Source: RYN-230 sp963814645
GTDB lineage: Bacteria > Actinomycetota > Actinomycetes > Streptosporangiales > Streptosporangiaceae
Assembly (NCBI GenBank): GCA_963814645.1
Contig: CAWFDX010000004.1
Coordinates: 124,001-188,000 of the forward strand
DNA: 64,000 nucleotides
Reading direction: 5' to 3'
The stretch's first letter is position 1. The number at the start of each line of letters is the position of its first letter. Positions 48,616-56,968 of the stretch are shown one piece after another. The position numbers and the translations under genes were made by a program. Below the pieces are notes generated by a model. It had not been told where the DNA came from. It saw nothing but the letters and a program-made list of their open reading frames with translations, and ran no database searches.

Positions 48616-48711
48616 CCCGGGCGCTACAGCCGCCAGCAGGCTCCGTACTGTCGTAGGTCACTCCGCCGGCACCGGGATCGTTCGTCTCTTCGCACATGCC
48701 TGAGCCTCTCC

Positions 48712-49434
48712 TCAGCTCGTCCTGTCGCTGCCATAGCCCGTCCATCCCCAGCCAGGTGCCGGTCGGGCCGGGAGCCTTTCCGTCTCCGGCGCCCGACGCA
48801 CGATCAGGCGGCAGCCGCCCCGGTGGGGATCCTCGGGCACGAGCCGTTCCACCTGAAGTTTGCCCAGGCCTTCAGCGAGCCCTTCGGCCAGGCCGAGGTG
48901 CAGCTGGCAGATCGTGCCCGGGTCGGCCGCCGCGACCTCGGCGAACGGGCAGCGCCTGAGGGTGAACTCCACCCGGCGGCCCCGCCCGGCCCGGTCCGGC
49001 CGGAACCCGCGCCGTGATATCTCCTGCTCCAGCACGTCAGCCGGTTCCCCGGGGCCGGAGATCTCAGCGGCGCGCCCGCGCCCGTCCTGCCGCCCGGCCT
49101 GGCGCGGGTCCTGTTTACGGCGGACGGCCGCAGCGAGCAGGCTGGCCAGCCAGGCGTAGGAGCCGGGGGCGTCCCATCGCTCGGCCACCTCCGGGTGCGG
49201 GCGGTAGAGCAGGCGGGGACGGCCGGGCCGGTCCCGCTGCTCAGCTTCCTCGATCACCAGCCCCGCCTCTTTCAGCACCGCCAGGTGCTGGCGCACCGCG
49301 TTGTGGTTGAGGCGGACGTAATCGGTCAGCTCGCCAACCCCCACCGGCCCGGGCGCATCCACGATGTACCGGAACAGGCGGTAGCGCGTGGCGTCCCCGA
49401 GTGCCCTGGCCTCGAGCTGGAGGTCCGTTGACAT
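48712..49434 (-). CDS. SufR-like winged-helix regulator with Cys cluster (copy 2)
   Basis: 240 residues from ATG 49434 (GGGGGTGG upstream); ORF opens further at 49470. ArsR/SufR-type winged helix at residues about 8-78 (ALGDATRYRLFRYIVDAPGP, HNAVRQHLAVLKEAGLVIEE). The C-terminal domain has C162 (LRRCPFAEVA), C176 (ICQLHLGLAEGL) and C208 (GGCRLIV), like the copy at 40072-40794 without its extra C169. The three-Cys pattern fits an Fe-S binding sensor. The DUF2249/DUF59 pair is divergently placed 195 bases away on the same strand upstream. Confidence 0.75.
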   Translation of the reverse strand: MSTDLQLEARALGDATRYRLFRYIVDAPGPVGVGELTDYVRLNHNAVRQHLAVLKEAGLVIEEAEQRDRPGRPRLLYRPHPEVAERWDAPGSYAWLASLLAAAVRRKQDPRQAGRQDGRGRAAEISGPGEPADVLEQEISRRGFRPDRAGRGRRVEFTLRRCPFAEVAAADPGTICQLHLGLAEGLAEGLGKLQVERLVPEDPHRGGCRLIVRRAPETERLPARPAPGWGWTGYGSDRTS

Positions 49435-49460
49435 GGCCACCCCCTGTCCCTGGATATTCT

Positions 49461-49476
49461 TCACTTCCACACTAGA
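49461..49476. promoter_or_regulatory. Half-conserved TCTAG-N6-CTAGA site before regulator 2
   Basis: TCACT-TCCACA-CTAGA: the right arm is perfect and the left arm matches 3 of 5. It lies about 27 bases before the regulator's chosen ATG. It could allow self-regulation. Positions 49477-49628 contain no clear gene. Confidence 0.35.
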
Positions 49477-49628
49477 ACGACACCAGGATGTGAGATCCGG
49501 TCAGCCATCCGCCGCGGATCGCAAGGGCAGTCATCAGCCAGGGGAGGGCCGCGGACAGCAGGCCGGCTGCCAGCCAGCGTGCCGGGCTGCCCCGCGAGGC
49601 GGGACTGCGGGAAGCCGGCGGTTCACCG

Positions 49629-50000
49629 TCACCTGACCCGCAAGCCCAGAGCCTCGGCCGCAACGGCGTCTATCATCGCCGGGCTCCACGGAGGGTCCCA
49701 CACGACGCGCACCTCCACCGCCGCAACATGGCCCACCGCCTCGGCGACCGCCGCCCGCGCCATCTCCGGGAGGCTCTCCGAGGCCGGGCAACCCGGAGTG
49801 GTGAGGGTCATCTCGACCACGATGGCGCAGTCCTCGTCCCGCACGGTATAGACCAGGCCGAGCGAGACCACGTCCAGGTACAGCTCGGGCTCATACACAT
49901 ACGTGAGCGCGTTCCACGCCGCGTTGACCGCAAGGAGCCGCACGAGCCCGCCACCGGCCGGGCTACCCAGGACCGGGCCGGCGGGCCTCACCCCGCTCAT
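49629..50000 (-). CDS. DUF59 (MIP18-type) Fe-S assembly protein
   Basis: 123 residues, intact. AAWNALTYVYEPELYLDVVS, TTPGCPASESLPEMARAAV and EVRVVWDPPWSPAMIDAV are MIP18-family blocks with the conserved Cys in TTPGCP. The ATG overlaps the DUF2249 stop (ATGA). This is the complete version of the frameshifted gene at 2146-2440. It probably transfers or repairs Fe-S clusters with DUF2249 as partner (inference). Confidence 0.82.
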   Translation of the reverse strand: MSGVRPAGPVLGSPAGGGLVRLLAVNAAWNALTYVYEPELYLDVVSLGLVYTVRDEDCAIVVEMTLTTPGCPASESLPEMARAAVAEAVGHVAAVEVRVVWDPPWSPAMIDAVAAEALGLRVR

Positions 50001-50218
50001 GATCCGGGCCGGAACGCGACCTGCCAGCCGCCGTCTCGCAGGTCGGCTGGCCCGCAGGAGAATCCCTGCGAGCCCATCACACCTTCCGACGGCACCGGCC
50101 CGGACGGCGCCAGCACGACCAGGTCCTCGTGCCGGGCCAAAGCCGCGACGGCGGCCATGATCGCGCCGGCCGGCTCACCGCCGCCTGCGATGCATGGATG
50201 CACGCTGACGGTCACCAT
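49997..50218 (-). CDS. DUF2249 domain protein
   Basis: 73 residues with GGGEPAGAIMAAVAAL, LVVLAPSGPVPSEGVMGSQG and WQVAFRPG, a close relative of the gene at 2484-2705. ATG 50218 has GGAGGTGG upstream; the ORF is open a little further. It directly overlaps the DUF59 gene. A perfect ATACTA-N6-TAGTAT palindrome lies 84 bases upstream. Confidence 0.75.
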   Translation of the reverse strand: MVTVSVHPCIAGGGEPAGAIMAAVAALARHEDLVVLAPSGPVPSEGVMGSQGFSCGPADLRDGGWQVAFRPGS

Positions 50219-50301
50219 GCGCCATCCACCTCCCCACACCCGCCCGGCTTAGCGTCGCCGGCACCCCCCGGGCCCTGGGTCCGTAACAGTAATTCCGGTT
50301 A

Positions 50302-50319
50302 ATACTAGATTTATAGTAT
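50302..50319. promoter_or_regulatory. ATACTA-N6-TAGTAT palindrome, candidate operator
   Basis: A perfect 6-bp inverted repeat with spacer GATTTA in an AT-rich island, the most symmetric site of the window. It is upstream of the minus-strand DUF2249/DUF59 pair. The stretch 50320-50590 to its right has no supportable gene. Confidence 0.6.
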
Positions 50320-50594
50320 GTGCGGCGGGCCGCCGGGCGTCCAGGGGATGCGGATTTTCCTGGTACCGCATGCGCGCGGCGGCCATGGGCGTGTCGCTGT
50401 CCGGAGCGCCGGCCGGGCAGCAGCCTCGCGAAGAACTGCGGGTTCTCAGCTGCAGGCCGGCAACTGGCCTGGACTCCGGGGTCCTGCTCTGCTCGCGCAA
50501 GGAAGCTAGGTTCGCCTGGCTTGGGTTCACCGGCCTGAGCGCGGTCGGGGAGCAGCGCCCCGGCCGCCGTGACAGGCGGCCCCGCGCCGTCGAT

Positions 50595-50641
50595 GGTAGC
50601 TGCTACCAAGCAGCTTGTTTTTACTACCTTTATTTGGCACT
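50595..50641 (+). promoter_or_regulatory. Palindrome and AT-rich promoter before DUF59/NnrS pair
   Basis: GGTAGC-T-GCTACC (50595-50607) is a perfect inverted repeat. Just after it come CTTGTTTTTACT (50614-50625) and TTGGCA (50634-50639), spaced as in the copy at 42953-42978. The gene start is at 50796, so there is a leader of about 150 bases. Confidence 0.5.
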
Positions 50642-50795
50642 ATGGGAGAGACCGGCGGCCGCCGCCCCCGTCCACCTCGCCACGGCGGCGCCGGGGCAAG
50701 GTGTGTCCCGGCGCGGCCCGCCACGCCCGCCTCACGGCGGGAGGAGACGGGTCGCGCCGGGGCGCGCGGTGATGGGGCGCAGAAGGGAGTGAGTC

Positions 50796-51182
50796 GTGAC
50801 TGCCGGCACCACCGGGGATTCCGCCCCGGACGCGGGCCGCGGGCCGCTGGATTTGATGTCCCTGCTCGGCGGGCAGGCCAGCCCGGAGATGCTGCGGGAT
50901 TTGCTGCGCGAGGTCATAGACCCGGAGATCGGGATCAACATCGTCGACCTGGGCCTGGTCTACGACGTCCGCCTGCCGGGCGACGGGGTGGCGATGATCC
51001 GGATGACCCTGACCACGCCCGGCTGCCCGCTCGGTGGCTACATCGACGACGCCATCCACGAGACCCTGTGGGGCGCGCCAGGGGTGAGCGGCGTGGACGT
51101 GCGGATCGTCTGGGACCCGCCGTGGGATCCGGATCAGATGATGAGCGACCGGGCCAAGCAGCAGCTCGGGTGGGGGCGGTGA
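50796..51182 (+). CDS. DUF59 (SufT/PaaD-like) Fe-S assembly protein
   Basis: 128 residues, intact. LRDLLREVIDPEIGINIVDL, MTLTTPGCPLGGYIDDAI and VRIVWDPPWDPDQMMSDRAK are MIP18/PaaD-type blocks. GTG 50796 follows GAAGGGAG. The GTG of the NnrS-like gene overlaps its stop. The paralogue with one indel is at 43138-43525. A different DUF59 subtype is paired with DUF2249 elsewhere in the window. Confidence 0.85.
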   Translation: MTAGTTGDSAPDAGRGPLDLMSLLGGQASPEMLRDLLREVIDPEIGINIVDLGLVYDVRLPGDGVAMIRMTLTTPGCPLGGYIDDAIHETLWGAPGVSGVDVRIVWDPPWDPDQMMSDRAKQQLGWGR

Positions 51183-52429
51183 CCCGGCCCCCGATCACCC
51201 TGACGGCGCCACGGCGCCGCCGGGCCCGGTGGGTGCCGCCGCTGATGGCCGCAGCGGTCGTGTGCCTGCTGGCCGGGCTGTGGGCCGCGCTGATCCGCCT
51301 GGGCCTGCCCGTCCCGGCCCTGCAGCAGAACCTGGCCGCGGTGCACGGGCAGCTGATGACGCTGGGTTTCCTGGGCACCTTCATCGCGCTGGAGCGGGCG
51401 GTGGCGCTCGGCAAGGCGTGGGGCTACCTGGCTCCGGCGGCCGCCGGGGCGGGCGGGCTCGCGGTCAGCGCGGGGGCGCCCGGCAGCCTCGGGGAGGCGC
51501 TGATCGGCGCCGGCGGCGTCGTCCTGGTCGCGATCTTCATCGCGGTGCACCGGATCCAGCCGTCGCTGCACAACGCGGTGCTGGCCGCGGGGGCCATCTG
51601 CTGGGTGGCGGCGGCCGGGCTGTGGCTGGCCGGGTGGGACATCTCGCGGTTCGTGCCCTGGCTGGCCGGTTTCCTCGTGCTCACCATCACCGGGGAGCGG
51701 CTGGAGCTGTCCCGGATGGCCGGGGTGCCGCGGCGGGCACGGCTGCTGTTCGCCGCCGCCGCGGGGGTCTTCGCGGCCGGGCTGCTGGCCTCGCTGGCCG
51801 CCGGGCCCGCGGCGGCGGCCCCGGGCGAGCCGGCGCCGATCGGGATCCGGGTCACCGGAGCCGGGCTGATCGCCCTGGCCGCCTGGCTGGCCCGCTACGA
51901 CATCGCCCGGCGGACCATCCGCGTCCGCGGCCTACCCCGGTACATCGCCGTCGCGCTGCTGGCCGGCTACGGCTGGCTCGCCGTCGCCGGCGGGCTATGG
52001 GCGGGGATCGGCCAGATGGCCGACGGGGCCGCCTACGATGCGCAGCTGCATGCGCTGTTCCTGGGCTTCGTCATGTCGATGATCTTCGCGCACGCGCCGG
52101 TCATCGTGCCGTCTGTGCTGGGCCGCCCGCTGCCATTCAGCCCTGTCCTGTATGCCCCCCTGATCCTGCTGAATGCCTCGCTAGGCCTGCGGCTGGCCGG
52201 GGGCGACTGGGCGGGCAGTACCGTCGCCTGGCAGTGGGGTGGCGTGCTCAACGAAGTTGCCATCCTGTTGTTCCTGGCCCTGGCCGCAGCCCTGGTGATC
52301 CGGTCCCGGCGCACCACCCGCCGTCCCGGGCCGCGGCACCAGCCGGCAGCTGGCCCGGCGTCACCGGCGGCACGGCCCGGCGGGTCCGCGCCGCCCGGCA
52401 AGCCCGGCGGCGGGCTGGCAGCAGGCTGA
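51179..52429 (+). CDS. NnrS-like multi-pass membrane protein
   Basis: 416 residues with about twelve transmembrane helices. Histidine motifs MHGQLMTLGF-type (AAVHGQLMTLGFLGTFIALE) and AQLHALFLGFVMSMIFAHAP are like those of NnrS haem/copper membrane proteins linked to nitric-oxide tolerance. GTG 51179 overlaps the DUF59 stop. It is intact, and the tail after about residue 390 is Pro/Gly-rich and probably cytoplasmic. A truncated copy lies at 43522-43760. The family assignment is by pattern and should be checked. Confidence 0.65.
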   Translation: MTRPPITLTAPRRRRARWVPPLMAAAVVCLLAGLWAALIRLGLPVPALQQNLAAVHGQLMTLGFLGTFIALERAVALGKAWGYLAPAAAGAGGLAVSAGAPGSLGEALIGAGGVVLVAIFIAVHRIQPSLHNAVLAAGAICWVAAAGLWLAGWDISRFVPWLAGFLVLTITGERLELSRMAGVPRRARLLFAAAAGVFAAGLLASLAAGPAAAAPGEPAPIGIRVTGAGLIALAAWLARYDIARRTIRVRGLPRYIAVALLAGYGWLAVAGGLWAGIGQMADGAAYDAQLHALFLGFVMSMIFAHAPVIVPSVLGRPLPFSPVLYAPLILLNASLGLRLAGGDWAGSTVAWQWGGVLNEVAILLFLALAAALVIRSRRTTRRPGPRHQPAAGPASPAARPGGSAPPGKPGGGLAAG

Positions 52430-52630
52430 TGCGGCACGCCCGCCAGGGCCACCCGTGGCCCGGGAGTGACCGGTCCTGGCCCCACGTGGCCGGTCGCCGG
52501 CCATGGCCGGGGATGCGTCGCCGCGATGTCACCGCATCGGCCTGGGGTCCCGGCTTGCAGAGCCCGGGCCACCCAGGAAGCACCGCGAAACCAGATTGTT
52601 TGTAAAAACGTCAACGTCGAGGTATACGCG

Positions 52631-52987
52631 GTGTGTGGCAGTGAACAGCGGCAAGGCTGCGCCCTCAGGCCCGGTGAGCAGGATGCTCCGTGCTGGGACG
52701 AGGGCGCCTGGCGAGCCCGCGCAGCCTGCCACGGCGACGACCCGGAGCTGTTCTTCCCGGTCGGCTCCACGGGACCCGCGCTCGCGCAGATCGCCGAGGC
52801 GAAGCAGGCCTGCGCCCGGTGCCCGGTGCGGGAGGCGTGCCTGACCTTCGCGGTGAGCACCAGCCAGGACTACGGAATCTGGGGCGGGCTCACCGAAGAC
52901 GAGCGGCGCAACCTGCGCCGCCGCCAGCGGGCTGCCGCACGCCGGCCGGCCGCCGGGCGTCCCGGCGACCGGCGCCTCGCCGGATAG
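52631..52987 (+). CDS. whiB-like: WhiB-family Fe-S transcription factor
   Basis: 118 residues. Cys33, 61, 64 and 70 (CxnCxxCxxxxxC, with ARCPVREACLTF) bind a [4Fe-4S] cluster. The turn GIWGGLTEDERRNLRRR and a basic Arg-rich tail (residues about 91-115) are typical. WhiB proteins respond to O2 and NO and act with sigma factors (known). GTG 52631 is the likely start, preceded by the AT-rich ATTGTTTGTAAAAAC at 52594-52608. Which WhiB subtype it is cannot be judged reliably. Confidence 0.85.
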   Translation: MCGSEQRQGCALRPGEQDAPCWDEGAWRARAACHGDDPELFFPVGSTGPALAQIAEAKQACARCPVREACLTFAVSTSQDYGIWGGLTEDERRNLRRRQRAAARRPAAGRPGDRRLAG

Positions 52988-53078
52988 CGGGCAGCGACTC
53001 ATCCGCGATGCCCGGCTGCCTGCGGCCAGCCGGTGCATGCCCGCAGGTAAGCGCAGCTCCATAGGGCGCCGGAGGGAG

Positions 53079-53429
53079 CTACACAAGCGTGTCCCGTGCC
53101 GGGTATGAGGCGACGAGCCCGGTGTCAGCCCCGACGGCGCCGGTCCTTGCGGCGCCGCCGGGTGAGCCCAGCGGTTCGCCGCGCCCCGGCAGCGGCTCGG
53201 CGAAGAACCGCGCGTTGTCGTCTTTGTACGGCTCGAGGTCGGACGGCAGGTCGTCTTCGTAGTAGATCGCCTCGACCGGGCACACCGGCTCACAGGCCCC
53301 GCAGTCGACGCACTCGTCGGGGTGAATGTAGAGCGAGCGGGCGCCCTCGTAGATGCAGTTGACCGGGCATTCCTCGACACATGCGCGGTCCATGACGTCG
53401 ATGCACGGCGCGACGATGACATAAGTCAG
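53079..53429 (-). CDS. fdxA: 7Fe ferredoxin FdxA (copy 2), apparent CTG start
   Basis: 116 residues with the same eight cluster cysteines as copy 1 (CVEECPVNC, CVDCGACEPVCP) and the PLGSPGGAA extension. The family opening TYVIVAPCIDVMDRACVEE needs the first Cys, so translation must begin at or before the Thr. The codon there is CTG (53427-53429), with GGGAGG 6 bases upstream; the in-frame ATG at 53393 would lose the first Cys ligand. Either CTG is used or the base is misread. It diverges from ctaD copy 2. Confidence 0.85.
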   Translation of the reverse strand: MTYVIVAPCIDVMDRACVEECPVNCIYEGARSLYIHPDECVDCGACEPVCPVEAIYYEDDLPSDLEPYKDDNARFFAEPLPGRGEPLGSPGGAARTGAVGADTGLVASYPARDTLV

Positions 53430-53496
53430 CGGTCCTCCCTCGGCAGATGCGCTCCCGGGCCGGGCACGGCCTGGCGCACGATGCCGGACCGGCCAC

Positions 53497-53512
53497 CTGT
53501 TTACACGAACAG
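53497..53512. promoter_or_regulatory. CTGTT-N6-AACAG palindrome between fdxA and ctaD
   Basis: A perfect 5-bp inverted repeat with spacer TACACG in an AT-rich island. It lies 68 bases upstream of fdxA (minus) and at the start of the about 330-bp leader of ctaD copy 2. The corresponding site before ctaD copy 1 (16409-16424) is degenerate. Confidence 0.5.
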
Positions 53513-53739
53513 TATAGTTGAAATGAAATTATGCTGGACAGCTCGACCGTGCGGAGGCCCGGTGACGATCGCGAGAGCGGCCCGGCTGATGGGACTGCTG
53601 CACCACCTCGCGTCCCTGCGCCCTCGGCATACAGCTCAGGCGGCTGGCCCGCCCGTCAGTCAAGCGCGCCCAAGGCCCCTTCCAGCGGCCCTGCGGGTCT
53701 CTCCGGAACCGGCACGGGGGACTGTGAGCACGGGCGATA

Positions 53740-53757
53740 GGAAACCTGCCAGGAATC
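53740..53757. promoter_or_regulatory. GGAAnCCTGCAGGnTTCC-like site before ctaD copy 2
   Basis: GGAAACCTGCCAGGAATC, close to the near-palindromes at 27853-27868 and 29562-29578, about 70 bases before GTG 53828. CTGCAAGCCGG follows, as before copy 1 (TTGCAAGCCGG). Confidence 0.45.
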
Positions 53758-53827
53758 TGCAAGCCGGACCGGGCAAGCTCAGGCAGATGGCACACTCCGC
53801 TCGGCCTGCAACAGGCAAGGGGCCGCA

Positions 53828-55573
53828 GTGACCGCGACGGGGCAGGCACCGTCGTCGTCGGCCGGGCCAGCGCCGCGCGGCTACCGCAAGGGCTCGGTGC
53901 TGGCGGACTGGCTGTCCACGACCGATCACAAGGTGATCGGCCATCTGTACCTGATCACCTCGTTCGGGTTCTTCCTGATCGCCGGGCTGATGGCCATGAT
54001 CATGCGGGCGCAGCTGTTCGGCCCGGACAACCACGTGGTGTCCGACCAGCAGTACAACGAGCTGTTCACCATGCACGGGGCGATCATGCTGCTGCTGTTC
54101 GCCACCCCGCTGTTCGTCGGGTTCGCCAACGAGATCATGCCGCTGCAGATCGGCGCCCCCGATGTGGCGTTCCCGCGGATGAACCTGATGTCTTACTACT
54201 TCTTCCTGTTCGGCGGGCTGATCCTGCTGGCCAGCTTCCTGACCCCGGGCGGCGCGCCGTCGTTCGGCTGGTACGCCTACGCGCCGCTGACCAGTTCGGT
54301 GTACTCGCCGGGCGTCGGCGGCGACATGTGGATCATGGGCCTGGTGCTGTCCGGGCTGGGCACCATCCTGGGCGGGGTCAACTTCGTCACCACGATCATC
54401 TGCATGCGGGCCCCAGGCATGACCATGTTCCGGATGCCCATCTTCACCTGGAACGTGCTGCTGACCAGCATCATGGTGCTGCTCGCGTTCCCGGTGCTGG
54501 CGGCCGCGCTGCTGGTGCTGGAGCTCGACCGCAAGCTCGGCGCGCAGGTGTTCAGCGCGTCCAGCGGCGGCGCGATCCTGTGGCAGAACCTGTTCTGGTT
54601 CTTCGGCCATCCCGAGGTGTACATCGTGGCCATCCCGTTCTTCGGCATCGCCACCGAGGTGCTGCCGGTGTTCAGCCGCAAGCCCATCTTCGGCTATAAG
54701 GGCATGGTCGGCGCCACGATCGCCATCGCTGGGTTGTCGATGACCGTGTGGGCGCACCACATGTTCACCACCGGCGCCGTACTGCTGCCGTTCTTCTCCT
54801 TCATGAGCTTCATGATCGCGGTGCCCACCGGGATCAAGTTCTTCAACTGGACCGGCACCATGTGGCGCGGCCAGCTCACCTTCGAGCCGCCGATGCTGTT
54901 CGCCATCGGGTTCCTGGTCTCATTCCTGTTCGGCGGGCTGACCGGCGTGATCCTGGCCTCGCCGCCGCTGGACTTCCACGTCAGTGACTCCTACTTCCTG
55001 GTCGCCCACTTCCACTACGTGCTGTTCGGCACCGTCGTGTTCACCATGTTCAGCGGGTTCTACTTCTGGTGGCCCAAGTTCACCGGGAAAATGCTGGACA
55101 ACACGCTGGGCAAGTGGCACTTCTGGACGCTGTTCATCGGCTTTCAGATGACGTTCCTGGTGCAGCACTGGATCGGCGTCGAGGGCATGCCCCGCCGGGT
55201 GGCCAACTACCCGTTCCTGCCCCCTAATGTGACCACGCTGAACCAGATCTCCAGCATCGGCTCCTGGATCCTCGGCGCATCCACGTTCTTCTTCCTCTAC
55301 AACGTCTACAAGACCTGGAAGTTCGGCGAGCAGGTCACCGCCGACGACCCGTGGGGCTACGGAAACTCGCTGGAATGGGCCACATCCTGCCCCCCACCCC
55401 GGCACAACTTCACCCGCATCCCCCGCATCCGCTCCGAACGGCCCGCCTTCGACCTGCACTACCCGTACATCCCGTCTGGCCGCCCCGCCCGTCCGCAGCC
55501 CGTGCCCGCGGCAGCCGGAGGGAGGGCTGGCAGTCCCGGCCCCGGTGATGCCCCGGCTGCTCCAGACGGGTGA
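53828..55573 (+). CDS. ctaD: Cytochrome c oxidase subunit I (copy 2, intact)
   Basis: 581 residues, no frameshift. Haem a ligand H83 (TMHGAIM) and partner H396; CuB ligands H261, H310, H311, with cross-linked Y265 (GHPEVY) and haem a3 H394 (VAHFHYV). The C-terminal tail is Pro-rich. GTG 53828 is the start. The catalytic subunit of an aa3-type oxidase, closely related to copy 1 (16737-18484), including the tail and leader. ctaC, ctaE and qcr genes are not in the window, so this copy must share subunits made elsewhere. Confidence 0.92.
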   Translation: MTATGQAPSSSAGPAPRGYRKGSVLADWLSTTDHKVIGHLYLITSFGFFLIAGLMAMIMRAQLFGPDNHVVSDQQYNELFTMHGAIMLLLFATPLFVGFANEIMPLQIGAPDVAFPRMNLMSYYFFLFGGLILLASFLTPGGAPSFGWYAYAPLTSSVYSPGVGGDMWIMGLVLSGLGTILGGVNFVTTIICMRAPGMTMFRMPIFTWNVLLTSIMVLLAFPVLAAALLVLELDRKLGAQVFSASSGGAILWQNLFWFFGHPEVYIVAIPFFGIATEVLPVFSRKPIFGYKGMVGATIAIAGLSMTVWAHHMFTTGAVLLPFFSFMSFMIAVPTGIKFFNWTGTMWRGQLTFEPPMLFAIGFLVSFLFGGLTGVILASPPLDFHVSDSYFLVAHFHYVLFGTVVFTMFSGFYFWWPKFTGKMLDNTLGKWHFWTLFIGFQMTFLVQHWIGVEGMPRRVANYPFLPPNVTTLNQISSIGSWILGASTFFFLYNVYKTWKFGEQVTADDPWGYGNSLEWATSCPPPRHNFTRIPRIRSERPAFDLHYPYIPSGRPARPQPVPAAAGGRAGSPGPGDAPAAPDG

Positions 55574-56290
55574 CGTGCCGCCGGATGGCCAGGCAGATGC
55601 CAGCCAGGTAGCAGCCCGCCCGCGGCCCGCGTCCCATGCCGTACGGTCCAGGCGGGCTGCGCGCCCGCGGGTGGTCCCGGGCAGGCCGCCCTCCCGGGGA
55701 CAGGATGCCCCAGGGCTGCCGCCGCACGAGCTCGGGATGGAGGCGGTGCCGCCCTCCGCCGGCACTGTCCGGCGCAGGCTCTGCCGCCGGGAACGAGGCG
55801 GCCTGGGTCGGTACCGAACGCCGATCCGCCGCCGCCAGGGCCCGCTGGTGGCGGGGCCGGCGGGCGGGCGGCCTTGCGGCTGTGGCAGGCGATGCAGGGT
55901 CGCCACGGGTACCATGCGCACCAGCCCGGCTGAACGGCCAGGCCGCCCAGGCCGCCAGATCAGCTAGGCGGCGGCGTGCGACTGGCAGGCACCCGGCTAT
56001 GCGAGGGCCGCTACCGGTCGTCGGCTGGCTTTTGCCTGCCCGCCTAGAACGGATCTCGGTATGCAGCCGTGCCTGCGCTCCGCGCAGGTCGCGCATCAGC
56101 TTGGTTATCCGGTGCAACTCGTCAGTTTCGAGGCGGGTATCCACTCGTAGTTGTTCAGCACGAAGCAGGCGCCGGTGTGGCCCCGGACGTCAGCGTACTC
56201 GCGGGCCATCCTCCCGTGCTCGGTCAGCGTGGGCCGCCGGCAGGCGTCTTCGGATCTGGCCCTAATTTCGTGAAGGGGGCTGCTGCCCCA
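55574..56290. other. Gene-poor stretch with a possible relic
   Basis: About 700 bp with no gene I can support. On the minus strand, around 56100-56220, the frames read MAREYADVRGHTGACFVLNN YEWIP and LETDELHRITKLMRDLRGA, like two parts of one small protein in different frames; I do not recognise it. Confidence 0.3.
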
Positions 56291-56806
56291 TCACCGGGGG
56301 GCATCGCGTGTGTAGCGGATAAATTCGGTTCCGTCGCCGTCTGTGAAGGTGTCCGCCTGGATGAAGCCGGCGGCTTCGGCGACGTGCCGTGAGGCGTGGT
56401 TGTCGGGGGCGACGTGCGCTTCCAGGCGGGTGAGGCCGATCGAGGCCGCGTAGCCGACGAGCAGGGCCAGGGCGTTGCGCGCATACCCTCGGCCTCGTTT
56501 GTCGGCGTGGGTCCAGTAGGACACTTCCCCGGTGCCGTCGGGGCCGATGCGCAGCTCGCAGTTGCCGACGAGGGCACCCGATCCCGGGTCACGGGCCGCG
56601 AACGCCCGCACCGGGCCGTCGTCCTGCCAGTTCCTTGCCCAGTTCGCGTAGGCGGCCCGGACTGTTTCCTCCGTCGAGCGCGCCGGCCACCAGCCGAAAC
56701 GGCGCGCGGTTTCCTCGTCCTCACCGGCGACGTGCGCCGCGACCTCGCTGTCGTTGTGCGCGTTGAGGATGATGCCGTCATTGCGCAGTTCGGGAACTGC
56801 CGTCAC
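56291..56806 (-). CDS. GNAT-family N-acetyltransferase
   Basis: 171 residues, RimJ/RimL-type GNAT fold. The acetyl-CoA loop HADKRGRGYARNALALLV and the end strand HVAEAAGFIQADTF are present, preceded by GEVSYW. The substrate is unknown (amino group of a protein, drug or metabolite). ATG 56806 is the start. It lies alone between the redox block and the recombinase block and may be a passenger gene of the adjacent element. Confidence 0.8.
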   Translation of the reverse strand: MTAVPELRNDGIILNAHNDSEVAAHVAGEDEETARRFGWWPARSTEETVRAAYANWARNWQDDGPVRAFAARDPGSGALVGNCELRIGPDGTGEVSYWTHADKRGRGYARNALALLVGYAASIGLTRLEAHVAPDNHASRHVAEAAGFIQADTFTDGDGTEFIRYTRDAPR

Positions 56807-56906
56807 CAGGTTATGGTGCGGCGATTGCCTGCCGTCCGCACCGGGTTTTCCGGGCCGCTGGCTGGCTTTGGGCGGTGAGCAGGACGCGCTTACCTGTTGA
56901 CTGAAC

Positions 56907-56965
56907 TACGGCGGTAGTTTCCCCTATTCAGGGGACAGGTCCGACTTGTCCTGGCATGGTCGGTC
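56907..56965. promoter_or_regulatory. Cluster of inverted repeats before recombinase 1
   Basis: AACTAC-N4-GTAGTT (about 56904-56919), CCCCT-ATTC-AGGGG (about 56922-56935) and GGACA-N8-TGTCC (about 56934-56951) follow one another within 60 bases directly before the recombinase ATG at 56969. They could be regulatory sites or recombinase binding/attachment sequences. Confidence 0.4.
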
Positions 56966-56968
56966 CTC

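Noticed and set aside
49472..49663. 63-codon minus-strand ORF with a hydrophobic end (LSAALPWLMTALAIRGGW)
   Set aside because: No ribosome site of quality, no recognised family, and it fills the promoter region of the regulator. Might be a relic but cannot be supported.
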